64,000 nt of DNA from Taiwanofungus camphoratus (lineage: Eukaryota > Basidiomycota > Agaricomycetes > Polyporales > Taiwanofungaceae): the NCBI GenBank assembly GCA_003999685.1, contig CP021220.1, forward strand, positions 1,240,001-1,304,000. Direction: 5' to 3'. This document shows, in pieces, positions 45,477 through 55,994 of the stretch. A program made the position numbers and the translations under genes. A model generated the notes under the pieces. The model did not search any database and had not been told where the DNA came from. It was given only the letters and a program-made list of their open reading frames with translations. How positions within the stretch are numbered: the stretch's first letter is position 1; every line of letters begins with the position of its first letter.

Positions 45477-47293
45477 ATGCCGTCTGATCAAAGCACCTGG
45501 CTCATTGCCATTCCACAAGACGGCGATGCAGAGGGCCTATATGAGGAGCTCTCTGCCAAACTCTCCAACTCCAAAGCAGCCACAGCTAGCCTAGCCCCGC
45601 TCCCTGTACCCTCCTTCAAGGTACACGTTCATATTCCTGACAACTTCGCGGTCACGACCTTGACGCTACCAAAAGACAGGCACTCTCGAGTCTCTGATCT
45701 CTCTCTCCGAGGAGCTCCCGAAGCACGACGCCTTCTTCACCGCCACTGTCGCTAAGACCGTCGATACCCTCCGCAACCTTCTCAACAACGATCCAGCCAA
45801 ACTCGCGCAGCACGTGCGAGTCAACGAGCAGCCCGTGGACGCGTATCTTCTCCGCGGCTGGCGGTGGAATGAGGGGCGGTACGGCGTGGAGAGGGCGCTC
45901 AGAGACATGGTCGACGTGCTGAACAAGGTGCGACAAGTGCCCAGGCTCGTGTGCGGGACGGGCGTGCTGACGGGGCTCGTGCGGGAGCGCAGGAGATGAC
46001 CTCGATTGACAACGTGATGAAGAACAAGCTGAACAATTACAACCTCGCAAAAGGCTCACTTGTCCAGATGCAGCGAAAGAAGACGTGCGTGCCCCTCGTG
46101 TGTCCCCCCTCACGGAGACTCACCGTGCCCACGCAACATTTCGCAGAGGAAATATGTCAGTACGCTCGCTAGCGGACATCGTTCGCAAGGAGCACTTCAT
46201 ACAGGACTCGGAGTACCTCGAGACGCTGCTCATCGCCGTACCAAAGTACGCATCATACCTTCTCTCTCCCCTGCACGTGGTATGGAATGAGTTCAAATGC
46301 AGTGTCTAGGAACCTCGTCAAGGACTGGAATGCGAAGTACGAGCGTCTGACGCCCATGGTCGTGCCGCGCTCGTCAACGTGCGTGGTCTCCGTCTCATCG
46401 TGTTCAGAAGCCCCACTGACACCGTCCGACGCTTATATTGATGTATATTGACGCCACGCACACGTACTGCACTCACGCAAAAGACCGATCGCGGCAGACG
46501 ACGAGTACGCCCTCTTTGCCGTCGTCATTTTCAAAAAGGTGCACGACGAGTTTCTGCAAAAGTGCCGCGATAACAAGTGCGTGATGCGCCCGCCTGTCGG
46601 CCTGCCCTGCGAATGACGCGGTTTCGCATGATTCCGACCGATAATTGCGTGCAGGTACATCGCGCGCGATTTTACATACTCGGAAGACCTCCTGGGCAAG
46701 CAGCGCGAGGAGCTCGCGCTGGCGGACACTGCGGAGAAGGAGCTCTGGGTAAGCCGCCCTCCCCTCCTCTCACTGTGCCTTCCCGCTGACCGCCGGCCGG
46801 CTGTGCCATTCCCGCACTCGCCTAACATATCCGCGGACGCTGCGCGCGCAGACGGAGCTGCTGCAGCTCGCGCGCACCAACTTCTCCGAGGCGTTCCAGA
46901 TCCTCGTGCACCTCAAGGTGCTGCGCCTGTTCGTCGAGAGCGTGCTGCGGTACGGCCTGCCCGCGGGCTACGCCGGGCTGCTCGTCAAGGTGCGCCGCGC
47001 CTTCCGCGTTCTGCCGTGCCTGTGCGCCTCTGACGCGCGCTCTGCCCGCTCTTCCGCGCTGCGCCCGCGTGCCTCTCCGCCCGCGCGTGCGGCAGCCCGA
47101 GCCCAAGGCGACGAAGCGCACGCTCGCGACGCTGCAGACGCAGTTCGCGTACCTCGGGCGGCGGGCGAACCCGCGCACGGCGAAGACGCGGGCGGGCGGC
47201 GGCGGGGACGAGTTCGTGGGCGAGTACCAGGCGCTGCTGGAGCAGGAGTACTTCGACTTTGTGCTGTTCGAGGTGCCGTGGATCGTGCTGTAG
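45477..47293 (+). CDS. VMA5: V-type ATPase subunit C
   Basis: Subunit C is the V1 peripheral subunit that detaches during reversible disassembly of the vacuolar proton pump. Exons 45477-45620, 45676-45927, 45993-46084, 46147-46245, 46310-46378, 46484-46576, 46655-46748, 46852-46989 and 47096-47293 sum to 392 residues, the family length. Motifs: STWLIAIPQDGDAEGLYEEL, HDAFFTATVAKTVDTLRNLL, SLADIVRKEHFIQDSEYLET, PRSSTPIAADDEYALFAVV, FTYSEDLLGKQREELA, FSEAFQILVHLKVLRLFVES and VLRYGLPAGY. The C-terminus YFDFVLFEVPWIVL is typical. Introns in the 3' half are very GC-rich, like the coding sequence there. Confidence 0.92.
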
Positions 47294-47668
47294 CCGCTCC
47301 GAGTGGCGGGCTACTTGGAGTGCACGTGTTCCGCGCGTCTCGCTCTCGGACGTTTTGTGCGAGCTGCGTTGTGGGCTCGGCAGGGTGCGAAGATGATGGA
47401 GTGGCGGTGATTGCTGTTAGTAATATGCTACCTACTTGGGAGATATACGATACGATGCAGATAGTCTACACGAGAGCAGAGCAAAGCAGATGCAGACGCA
47501 GATGCACACACAGAGATGCCAGAGAACGCTTGCAATGATACAGATGGGACGCGGGCCTCTTGCTTGCGTTGGCCGCGGGGCTCGGCTTTCTACGAACGCG
47601 CTCTATGCCCTCGCCCGCGTCTTCCCCCGCCCCCCGGCCGAGCGTCGCCTGCGCGCAACGGCCGCCAG
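47294..47668. other. Convergent spacer
   Basis: 375 bp after VMA5 with no supported gene. ORFs here run antiparallel through GC-rich DNA and look spurious. Confidence 0.4.
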
Positions 47669-48602
47669 TCACTCACAACAATCTACGACCGTCCGTCCGA
47701 TACCGTCCCCCCGCCCGCGCCAGCTCTCCCGCCCGCGCCGGCCCTCGCCCACGCTCGCACCTGCGCCCGCTGCCTCGCTCTGGCCCTCGCTCCCGCGCGC
47801 CCCATGGCCCGCGCGCGAGCACCAGCTCCACCTTTTGCTGCTGCGCCTACTCACGCTCTTACTGTCTGCCGCGCTCCTGCCGTCTGCCCCGCCCTCTCCG
47901 CTCGCGCCCGCGCCTGCGGCGAAGTACGACTCGGCGGCCTGCACGCGCCAGAGGTCGAGCACGGCGAGGAACGGCGGGGGCGGGCGGGCGGGGGGCTTGT
48001 TCGCGACGCGCGCGGGGCGCGCGGTGTAGCGCACCTCGACGCGGTGGCGCCTGCCCTTGCGCAGGAGGGTGACGCACCAGCTGGAGTGCGGGCGGGGAAG
48101 GAGGGGAGGCGCCGCAGCCATATTATGGCCCGGATTTGACAACGCGGGGGGGATCGCGAGACACACGTACGGCGGTACGGGGGCGGGAACGCAGAGCAGG
48201 GGAAGGGGAAGAGAGTTAGTCCTGGGGGCGCAGGCGCGCGGCGGCGCGGGCAGAGACGGAGGTACTCACCCCTCGAGGAGGAGCACGTTGCAGCCGCGGC
48301 GGGCGGCCTCCCGGAGGAGGCGCGTGCGCGCGTGGGCGACGGCGGCGTGGAGGTCGAGGGCGGCGCTGTGGCGCGTCTCGCGGTCGAAGAGGTAGGTGTT
48401 GGTGAGGTCGGTGTCGGCGACGTAAACGAGCTCGAGGTCTGTGGTGTGGGGGTCAGTGGTGAGCGAGGGGGGGGCGGAAGACGAGGTGAGGTAGGAGAAG
48501 GAAGGGCGCACCGTCGTCGTCGTCGTACATGGGCACGGGCTCGACGGCCCTGGAGTCGACGACCTCCCAGGGCTCGTTGATCCTGCGGATGCGAAACCAC
48601 AT
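47669..48602 (-). CDS. Conserved small basidiomycete protein, unknown function
   Basis: Exons 48512-48602, 48270-48438 and 47669-48080 give 223 residues. The conserved-looking core is the first 130: MWFRIRRINEPWEVVDSRAV, then DLELVYVADTDLTNTYLFDR, ALDLHAAVAHARTRLLREAA, GCNVLLLEGWCVTLLRKGKR-like (here KGRRHRVEVRYTARPAR) and KPPARPPPPFLAVLDLW. I recall similar proteins in other Agaricomycetes, usually ending near VLDLW. The 85 residues after that are low-complexity Gly/Ser/Arg and may be wrong: an unseen intron or a read-through tail could explain them. No enzyme motif is visible. Confidence 0.6.
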
Positions 48603-49827
48603 GATCGCGGTCACTTTACGTTATAGGGTGCAGAATAGGGGGTGCCGGATGCCGAATGGGGTAGGGTCGTGAGTCGTGAGGTGCGGCGCAGAGGGGAATC
48701 GCAGTGGGCGAGTGGGTGACAGCAGACAGAGTGTGGTGGGTAGATAATGTAGCCACGATGCGGGGATGCTGCGGTGCGGAAGCGAGGTAGGCGAGCCCGG
48801 TGACTGGGCTGTGGGACAGCGATGAATGGAATGGGAAGTCGAGCTGCTGGTGGCGGTGGAGGGCCAACAAAGGCAGAGTGACAGCGGCGGTTAGTGGGTG
48901 GCTGCGTGTGTGCGCAGGGAGAGGCGGCCTCGGAGGCGAAGAAGAGAATTATATGGAGGTGGCCGGCGCTGCAGAGGCAGCCGGGCTGATGGGCAATTTG
49001 TCATGCGAGTCCGCGGCGGGTGCGTGGGCGCGGGGGCGCACGCGGTGAGTCAAAGACGGACCAGTCAGCAGCGTCTGCGCTCGTCCCGTCGCCATCGCCG
49101 TCGCCGCCTCGCCGCCCTCGCCTAATCCCCATTACCTCACCCTCCTCGTCCCTGCCCAATCACACCCCGCCCGAACACCCCGAGCCCCACCCGCTATCAC
49201 ATGTCCTCGCCCACCGCGCCCCTCCGTCAGCACGCTGACTCTCCCCGCCTCGCGCCCGTCATGTGACCAGCACACGTCCTCGGCGCTCTTCGAGCTCTTC
49301 TTTCCCAGCGCATGATCCGTGCAGGCGGTGACAGTACACCCGGGGCATAGAGCGCAGCACGTCTTCCGTGAGCTGTCCTTTCCCTTTTGTATGCCCCGCG
49401 CACTCTCCTGTTCTATTTCAGACCCGTCTTCCCACCATCGACGTGTGGCTGCCCCTGCACATGCTCGCACGCTTACTGTTTTCCCCGGATAGACATACAT
49501 CTCCTGTCACAGGCATGGTCAGGAGAACACACTTTGCGTTAGTGCACTAGCAGTCGTAGCTCGAGCGCCGCTTACTATGGCTTCACGCCAAGTGCAAAAG
49601 TTTTGGCAGATTAACAGCTCAGCAACCACTTACCGTTTTGACCTCGGATTTTCTCTAGGACAGGGAGAAAACTCTGATGACTGTCTACTTCAAAACCTCA
49701 ATTGTGTAGAGTGTTTGTGAGAACAATCTCGAGACAAAGAGTGCATTTTGAAAGTGTAATGCCACAATATTTTGTTACATAGTGCCACCCTGCCGATGTA
49801 CGGCGGGGTGCAGCACAGTCACAAACC
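48603..49827. other. GC-rich gene-free region
   Basis: About 1.2 kb without a supported gene. Many short overlapping ORFs on both strands arise from GC richness. The first few hundred bases should hold the promoter of the small conserved gene. Confidence 0.4.
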
Positions 49828-50008
49828 TAGTTCCCAAATTGCGCCAATGGACTAACTAGTCATTTTTCTTGCATGCCGTTAAATTTGGAGAGAATAGTCA
49901 CGCATTGGTCAAGGAAGTTTGAAGGTGTAGTCAATTCAAGCGACTAATGCGTGACTATGCTCCCTGATTTAGTCACTATAATAGTCACCTGGCGCAATTT
50001 GGGAACTA
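49828..50008. mobile_element. MITE-like element with 17-bp terminal inverted repeats and TA flanks
   Basis: A 181-bp AT-rich element. Its ends are perfect inverted repeats, GTTCCCAAATTGCGCCA at 49830-49846 and its complement at 49990-50006, each flanked by TA as in Tc1/mariner insertions. Inside, ATAGTCACGCATT (49894-49906) and its complement (49946-49958) form a second palindrome, and TAGTCA recurs about five times. There is no ORF, so it would need a transposase from elsewhere. The perfect ends suggest a fairly young insertion. The superfamily is inferred from the TA flanks only. Confidence 0.72.
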
Positions 50009-52033
50009 CGGCTGACTCTCCTTTTTTGTCAAGGCTGGTGATGTGCTTGACCCCAAATTCTGGCAGGCCACTGAAGGTCAAAGCACCTCAACTCTCTGTA
50101 CTTTCGGAGTGGTCATGCTTCTTGATTTTTATGGTACTACAATGCCTGGTATACATTAGAGAACATAAGCTTGTATACAGAGAGTCCACACGCCCTTGAC
50201 CCCTGGTGGCATCAGTCCACTGCACATCACTAGTCAAGACTCAAGAATCGCTCAACACTGAACAGTGGGCAGGATCGATCATGGTCGGCAAACAACCATG
50301 TCTGGATCTCATAACAGCACATTTATGCTTCGTAAAGTGGCTACATTGTATATTTCCATACCAAAAACTCAACGAACCTTTAGAATCCTATTGTATCCAT
50401 ACCTAAACCAAGTTGTATGAGGGTTTGTGATGATCGTGGTGTTCGGGACAAGACCTTGCACATCATGTCCATTTTGCACTTCTCTCACATGTACATCACC
50501 TTCAGTCGCATGCAATGCCGGAGAACAGACACAGGGCTCACGTTACAATAAATCAACAGCCGGCCGGACTCCATTATACACAGTCAGAGAAGGCCCTCGC
50601 TCTGGCTGCCCATCACCGGCGCGCCTCGGAGCACGGCGGGCGACGGTCGGCGCACCGTGCGCGTAGGAAGACCGCCCGTGCACCGCGAAGGACATAGCAG
50701 GTGTGAGGGGGGGGGCTGGCCCGGCTGGGCGCACGCACGGCGCCAAGGGCTCGCGCTGTCCTGCTCGAACACGCCACAGCGCAAACGCACGCCGGCATTG
50801 GGCAAGGACACTGTGCACGCTCCGCGGGTCCCGCCGATGGGCAGTAACTAGTAAGTACCGCACTTGCCGACCGGAGTGCAGCGGCAGACGCGCTGCTGCC
50901 TGTGTTCCTCCTTGCGGTTACATGGCCCCTCCGTTTCCTGCCTCGCGTCACCCCTTTCGTCCCGGCCAGCTGTGTAGAGTGTGGAGCGCAGAACTTGCGC
51001 GCACATAATATGACGCTTTGGAACGCCTGCCGGACGTCGCAGTCTGCCAGAGTCGTGGCACGCACGGTGCGCTCGCCTCGGCAGAACAGAATAGAGACCG
51101 TGGTGCATGCTAGCCTGCGCTTGTCGGCTGCAGACGCCAGAGGCCCCGCAGACTCCCGCTGGCATATCGACAACCACCGCGGACCCGCCGCCAGCGTCGG
51201 AATGCTTAAGCAGACCGCTTTTCGGGCCCCTTCTTCCCAGGATGAGCGAGTGCACGAGCAAGCGGCGGAGGAAGGACAGCCCTTGCCTGCTCTGGAACGG
51301 ATTGGAGGTTCGTTTCTGTACGCGCCGTCTTCCGAGTCGGCCGCCCTGCTTTCGTCCTCTGCTCCGCCATGCACACCGCTTGCATGTTGCTTGCAGGCTG
51401 TAAAATCCCTACATGCACTGGCTCGAGATCAGCCAGAATACGATGCTCTGTACTTTAGTTCGGTCGCCGACGAGGGCCTATGGCTGCATCTTCTGAATAA
51501 CGCTTATGCCAGAACGCCTATCCAGACGTGGGACTCATGCTACCGCACGCTGCGAATTTCCGAATGCTTCAGCAGGACCCCCTTCGAGCCCATTGCTCCC
51601 AAGACTAGTGGGCACGACTCGCCGGGGTTGCGTGCAGGCGCGAGATGTGGTGCATCAGCACCGTGACGACACTGAACACTGTCCGCGTTGTCTTTTCCGC
51701 TCCGGATGCTCTACTTCATGCTTCTTCCGTCGGTCAGCACCACTTGCCACAACGGCTGAGAACGTGTCCTGATTGTGGTTTGCCGCGCAGCGCAAATGTT
51801 CGCTGGTCTCTTGTGATATCACATGTCGACTGGGACGATGTGGCATTTTGTTTCTCCGGATGGAAGCCAGTACCAGTTGCTGACACTGGCGATCGCCGGG
51901 CAGTGACCTGCACCACAAGTACTCTTATTGTGTAGAACGACGTTTCGGAATCCCTGTGTAAGCTACGTGGGCCCTAGTGTACAGCATGGGCACACATGTC
52001 CTTTCGTCCCTCAGGCGTTGGCGCTATCCTTAG
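50009..52033. other. Gene-poor segment with antiparallel long ORFs
   Basis: Two kilobases with no recognised gene. From about 50560 to 51670 the DNA is GC-rich and carries overlapping ORFs of about 250 codons on both strands (50902-51666 plus; 50613-51374 minus). Both encode Arg/Ala/Ser-rich sequence with scattered Cys and no motif, and neither has convincing introns. They are most likely chance ORFs. Confidence 0.35.
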
Positions 52034-52151
52034 CATCAGGAAAAATCAGGGTAGCTCCTGATGCTACGGCAACCATAACAAAATCTGTAGCATGCATAGT
52101 GCTACAGATTGGGGATGTAGCAAATCCAGCTACATTGCATTTTTCCTGATG
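52034..52151. mobile_element. Small inverted-repeat (foldback-like) element with internal hairpins
   Basis: A 118-bp unit with perfect 13-bp ends, CATCAGGAAAAAT at 52034-52046 and its complement at 52139-52151. Inside are two further perfect hairpins: an 11-bp stem AATCTGTAGCA (52082-52092 with 52100-52110, 7-nt loop) and a 7-bp stem ATGTAGC (52115-52121 with 52129-52135). GTAGC/GCTAC recurs through the unit. There is no ORF and no clear target-site duplication. A non-autonomous DNA element is the likeliest reading; a structured RNA or a terminator region is possible. Confidence 0.6.
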
Positions 52152-52468
52152 AGCGCGCATCTGCGGACCTGTGGTGGGCTGCATCGTTCAGAAAAAGACG
52201 ATCAACCGCAGACCACACCAGACAATCCTAGGCCAGCTGATGCCGTATACAACCTAGCGGATCCCCGAGTCAGGAACATCAGGCAGTGTCTTCCCATATA
52301 CACATCGGCGCATGCACGCGGCCGCACAAGCCGCGCCGGGCGCTCTCTACATTCAAATCTTCGCTTCTCTCATTGTGTTCGGCGCGTCCGACGACTGTAC
52401 ATCGTGCACTACGTGAGCTACTACTTTGGTTTCGCTCTACACCGGTTCCCTCGAGTGATTACTGGTCT

Positions 52469-53329
52469 TCATATGAGCGCGAGCACTGCGCCTGCGAGAC
52501 CCAGCAGGCCCGAGACTCCGACGCACGACAAAGCGCTCGCGCCGCTCGTGGACTGTGTGCTGCTGGGCGAGGCAGACCCGGACGACCCAGACGACGACGG
52601 CGCGGTGACGGTCGGCACCGCCGCGCCAGAGCTGAAGACCGTGACCGGGGCGGTGGTCGCGTTCGAGCACGACACGTCCGACGGGACCGAGTAGTCGCCC
52701 AGAGTCAGGTCCGCACACTGCAGCAGAGGGCGCGTGAGCGAGTGGAGCAGACCGCTGAGAGGACAGGGGCGCGCACCTGGTAAAGCTCGCCGTCGCCGCC
52801 GTCGAAGACGAACTGGACCGTGACGTTCGCGCCGCTCTGCACGCCGGGGATGTTCGCCGCGCTGATGTTGATCGGCGCGCAGAACGCGCCCTCGCCCTGC
52901 GTCTCGAAGTACTGTACGACGAGCTGCTGCTGCCCGCTCGACGACGAGAAGTTCGCAAAGTTGTCCGGGTCCGACACTGTCGCGATGAGCACACCCACTG
53001 AGCAAGGACCGTGTGTAAGCACGCTAGGATGTACGGATAGATACTGCAGATAATTACATGTCCAAAGCGGGTGCTCCGAGGTGATGGAGTAAAATCCGCC
53101 GCTCAGAGGGAATTGTGTGCGGTTGGTGGTCACCTCGGGATACCCATCTAAAAATAGCGGATGGTTAAGTAGGATTGCTGCGAAAGCAACATAAAAAGTA
53201 TGCCGCACCGCAGAAGGTGAGCTCGTTGGGCATGTTGAACGGCCCCCGAGGCTCAGGATACTGCAGGTGGAAGTGCGCCGAGACGGCGGTGAGCAGCCCA
53301 CTGACGAAAGTGACGGCAGCGAAACGCAT
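52469..53329 (-). CDS. BIM1-like (X325) copper-binding GPI-anchored protein
   Basis: LPMO-derived proteins of this family bind Cu(II) through an N-terminal His brace but are not thought to cut polysaccharide; Bim1 of Cryptococcus aids copper uptake. Exons 53209-53329, 53058-53147, 52777-52997 and 52469-52717 give 226 residues. The signal peptide MRFAAVTFVSGLLTAVSA is followed directly by HFHLQYPEPRGPF, so cleavage exposes His1. FCDGY, NRTQFPLSGGFYSITSEHP (second His), TLGVLIATVSDPDNFANF and the terminal QCADLTLGDYSV (a possible Asp ligand) fit the family. Five N-glycosylation sequons are visible. A Ser/Thr/Pro-rich stalk and a hydrophobic end (VGVSGLLGLAGAVLALI) predict a GPI anchor. The next gene is a CTR copper transporter on the same strand. 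Confidence 0.85.
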
Positions 53330-53867
53330 GGCTTCTTTTCTTATTCCGTAAGGAAGAAGGGGTAGATAGCGCTCCAGAAACAGGTGGGTGGGCGTTAGGG
53401 AGAGAAATTCGGCGGGAAGGAGATTTTATGAGATTCTGCTGCCACCGAGTTGGTATCTCAGCCACCGCTGGTAGGTGAAAAACATTTTTTACCCTGTTTG
53501 GCCCGGCTTGGTGGATGCTGATCTTCTTGTCGTCCGGTTCCGAGCTAACTTATGATCCATCGGGTTGGGTTTCAAGCATCCTGGGCTGATTCAGAGGGCT
53601 GCCCGACAAACGCATACCAAGGGCGTTCCGAACAAGACAAACATCAGAACGAGAAATTGGATGTAATAACGATGCAATACTCTACTGGTGCAAATGTTCG
53701 TAGTAGTAGAGATGTAGATGGATCTTCCTAGCAATGTATTGATTGAGTGGTATAGGTAAGAAGGGCCGATACTATCAACAATCCTAATCATATACAGCAA
53801 TTAACGACAACCAGCATGCGGCCTGTATCTGTCTTCGCTATATGCGGAAAGGCCAGGAACACCCCAT
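53330..53867. other. Intergenic region between the BIM1-like and CTR genes
   Basis: 538 bp that should hold the CTR terminator and the BIM1-like promoter. I looked for a known copper-sensor site (GCTC-core) and saw no convincing cluster. Confidence 0.4.
53394..53400 (-). promoter_or_regulatory. CCCTAAC motif upstream of the BIM1-like gene
   Basis: On the gene's sense (minus) strand this reads CCCTAAC, 65 bp before the ATG at 53329, ahead of a pyrimidine-rich leader. Confidence 0.35.
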
Positions 53868-54597
53868 TCAGTGCAAGGTGTGGCTCTCCGCATTGCCTAG
53901 TCTCCCAAAGGCCACCTCGCCTATGCCCAAACCCACCAAAATGGAGATGATAAACGCCGCCTGGAAGGTCCTGTGGGAAAGTAGAGAAGCCGATTCAGCG
54001 CCATCAGCAAGAAAGCTGACCAGGACACCCACATGACAGCTAACATCAGGGTGTAAGCTAGGAAGGCTTGGAAGGCGTAGAGAGCTCCACGCGGTAAATC
54101 GTGCGCCAGGATGAAGGGCGCGATGGTACGACGAAGACGTTGAACGGAGACAGAGCCATCAGCCGGTAACCTATCCGCGAGGGTATTCACGTTTACTTCC
54201 TCGATGTCGGTCTGGGATTTCTCTTGAGATGGTGTTGAGGAGATTGATGATGCCAAAGGCACTGTCTTCGATGTTATGGCCAATGCCCTTGTTGTTGCTG
54301 ACTTTAAATACACATGTCGGTGAACGAGTCTAATAAATACCTTCTTCTCCAATACACCTGGCAAAGGCCACGCAATGCGCCAATGAAACGCTCAAAGATG
54401 GCGAGTACAACGAGACCAATGCAAGCACCGGCTATCGCGCCGTGTGACGAAGGCGTCCAAGCCTTGAAGAGCAGGTTGTCTCCACCAGTGAAATGAAGAT
54501 ATGGTGTCATACCGCCCATCATCATCATTGACCCGCCGGAAGATGAGGTAGACATTGGCATAGACGACATCGACGAGGGGGATATAGACGAGTCCAT
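53868..54597 (-). CDS. CTR-family copper transporter
   Basis: A trimeric Cu(I) channel. Exons 54358-54597, 54033-54301 and 53868-53970 encode 203 residues. The N-terminus is Met-rich (SSMSSMPMSTSSSGGSMMMM), the usual Cu(I) entry trap, with MTPYLHFTGGDNLLFKAW before TM1 (AIAGACIGLVVLAIFERFIG). A hydrophilic loop of about 80 residues follows. TM2 carries the family's MXXXM filter (YTLMLAVMTFQAAFIISIL), and TM3 has VGLGIGEVAFGRLG with the GXXXG helix contact. The C-terminus ends Ser-His-Thr-Leu-His, short and without a Cys-X-Cys. Length and the internal loop suit vacuolar or plasma-membrane Ctr2/Ctr4-like proteins; which one cannot be decided. It lies 538 bp from the copper-binding BIM1-like gene. 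Confidence 0.88.
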
Positions 54598-54665
54598 GAT
54601 TATCTTTGTGGAACGGAGCGACCCAAGAGCTGTGTTAAGAAGATTATCCAGTCTAGGACGGTATG

Positions 54666-54694
54666 TGTGACAAGTCACATGTCACATGCACGTG
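54666..54694. promoter_or_regulatory. Palindrome and E-box upstream of the CTR gene
   Basis: TGTGAC-AA-GTCACA at 54666-54679 is a perfect inverted repeat, and CACGTG follows at 54689-54694, 70-97 bp upstream of the CTR start codon. They could bind a dimeric regulator. Which one is unknown. Confidence 0.35.
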
Positions 54695-55994
54695 GACCGG
54701 GAGGCCGGGTGACCAAATAGATACAAAGCAATGTGGCATTCACATTCACCGATTGATCAATATACGAGGATAGAGGCATAAATACCCACATATGTGCGCG
54801 ACTGACCATATTCAGTCTCTTTGAATCGGGCCTGTTACTAGAGAAACTGAAAGTCTTGTGCAGTAAACATTTGAGCGATAGCCCGATCCGCTATGACGGC
54901 ACTTGACTGGGTATCGGTGCAACGAGGCAAGAAATACTGAAACCGCAAGACGACATGGACGCCGGAACCATTCGACAAAGAGTCCGACTGTCAACTGCAA
55001 TTAAGCCGCATCGTTGTTATGAATCACAGATGTGGTCGTATCGCTCACGATCATGAATCAAGACTTCGGCGTCTTCAGAACATGACCGATGGTGGAAGCG
55101 GAAATCGAGAAGAGATTCAACGGATCCGGTTAGCACTAGAAGCACAGATAACAAGCCGCAGCGCAGAGAACGTCATAAAACATACACCAAGAGCCATTAC
55201 AGACATCCAAGTCATCGGGAAGTGCAGTCGACAGTCCTGGACAAACCAAGAAGCGTAAATAGAATCGAGTAAACAACCTGAGTAATAAGAGGTCAGATCA
55301 GAGGATGGTAAAGTATTATCTGCGGCCATCAGCTTCGTCCAATCGTTCGAGATGTATTACCTTGCTAATGGGCAGGCTCAGATTCGGAGAACTACGCTCG
55401 CACGTTGCCTACCCAGTCCATATTAGATCCCAAAGATTCACTTTAACCTACCTGATCCAGCGTTACGGCATGATGACGAAGAGAGCCTCGCGCGTTTACG
55501 GTAGGGATAATGAAGTTCAGTGAACGCAGACGTCGAGCAGAGTGGTAGCAATACCATGACAAAGGAAGGAACGCAAGTACCAAGGTGAGTATGGAAACCG
55601 ATGTGTCAGCGAAGAGGGCCCGGGACAAGTTTGGTGAGAACTACGCTCCCACTCGCCCCGGACCTTTCACGCATAGACAGATATAGGTCTATAGCCACCG
55701 AGAAAGTAACAAGCTTTCACCTGAACTGAAAAGCTGGCGGCTGAGCACCAAGCGATGGGGAAGTGAGGGCGACAAAGTGTTTGGTTTTGGGAGGGCGTTG
55801 TGAGTGATTTTGGCACAGCGCCTGAGGCAATTGTGCGTCAGCCAATGGCGAAATGCCGCAAAGCCAGAGTCCCCTAGTCACTCAGTGTCACAAGACACGG
55901 TTAGGTCAAGGAGTCAGGTGATCGAGTAAGATCGTTTTCTCCTCAAGCGTACACTGGCCCACCGACCATCACTCTCATTGAACCAATTTACACT
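54695..55994. other. Region with weak hydrophobic ORFs
   Basis: 1.3 kb between the CTR gene (minus) and the rhodanese gene (plus). On the minus strand, 55443-55628 (DTSVSILTLVLAFLPLSWYC) and 55117-55329 (MTWMSVMALGVCFMTFSALR) are hydrophobic and could be exons of a membrane protein, but I could not join them with good splice sites or find a start ATG. The last 300 bp should hold the rhodanese promoter. Confidence 0.3.

Noticed and set aside
47516-48139. Long plus-strand ORFs over the small conserved gene
   Set aside because: They are Ala/Pro/Arg-rich antisense frames in GC-rich DNA; the minus-strand frame has proper splice sites and a conserved-looking core.
49132-49500. 122-codon minus-strand ORF in the GC-rich gap
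   Set aside because: No motif, no splice context, and Gly/Arg-rich composition typical of chance ORFs there.
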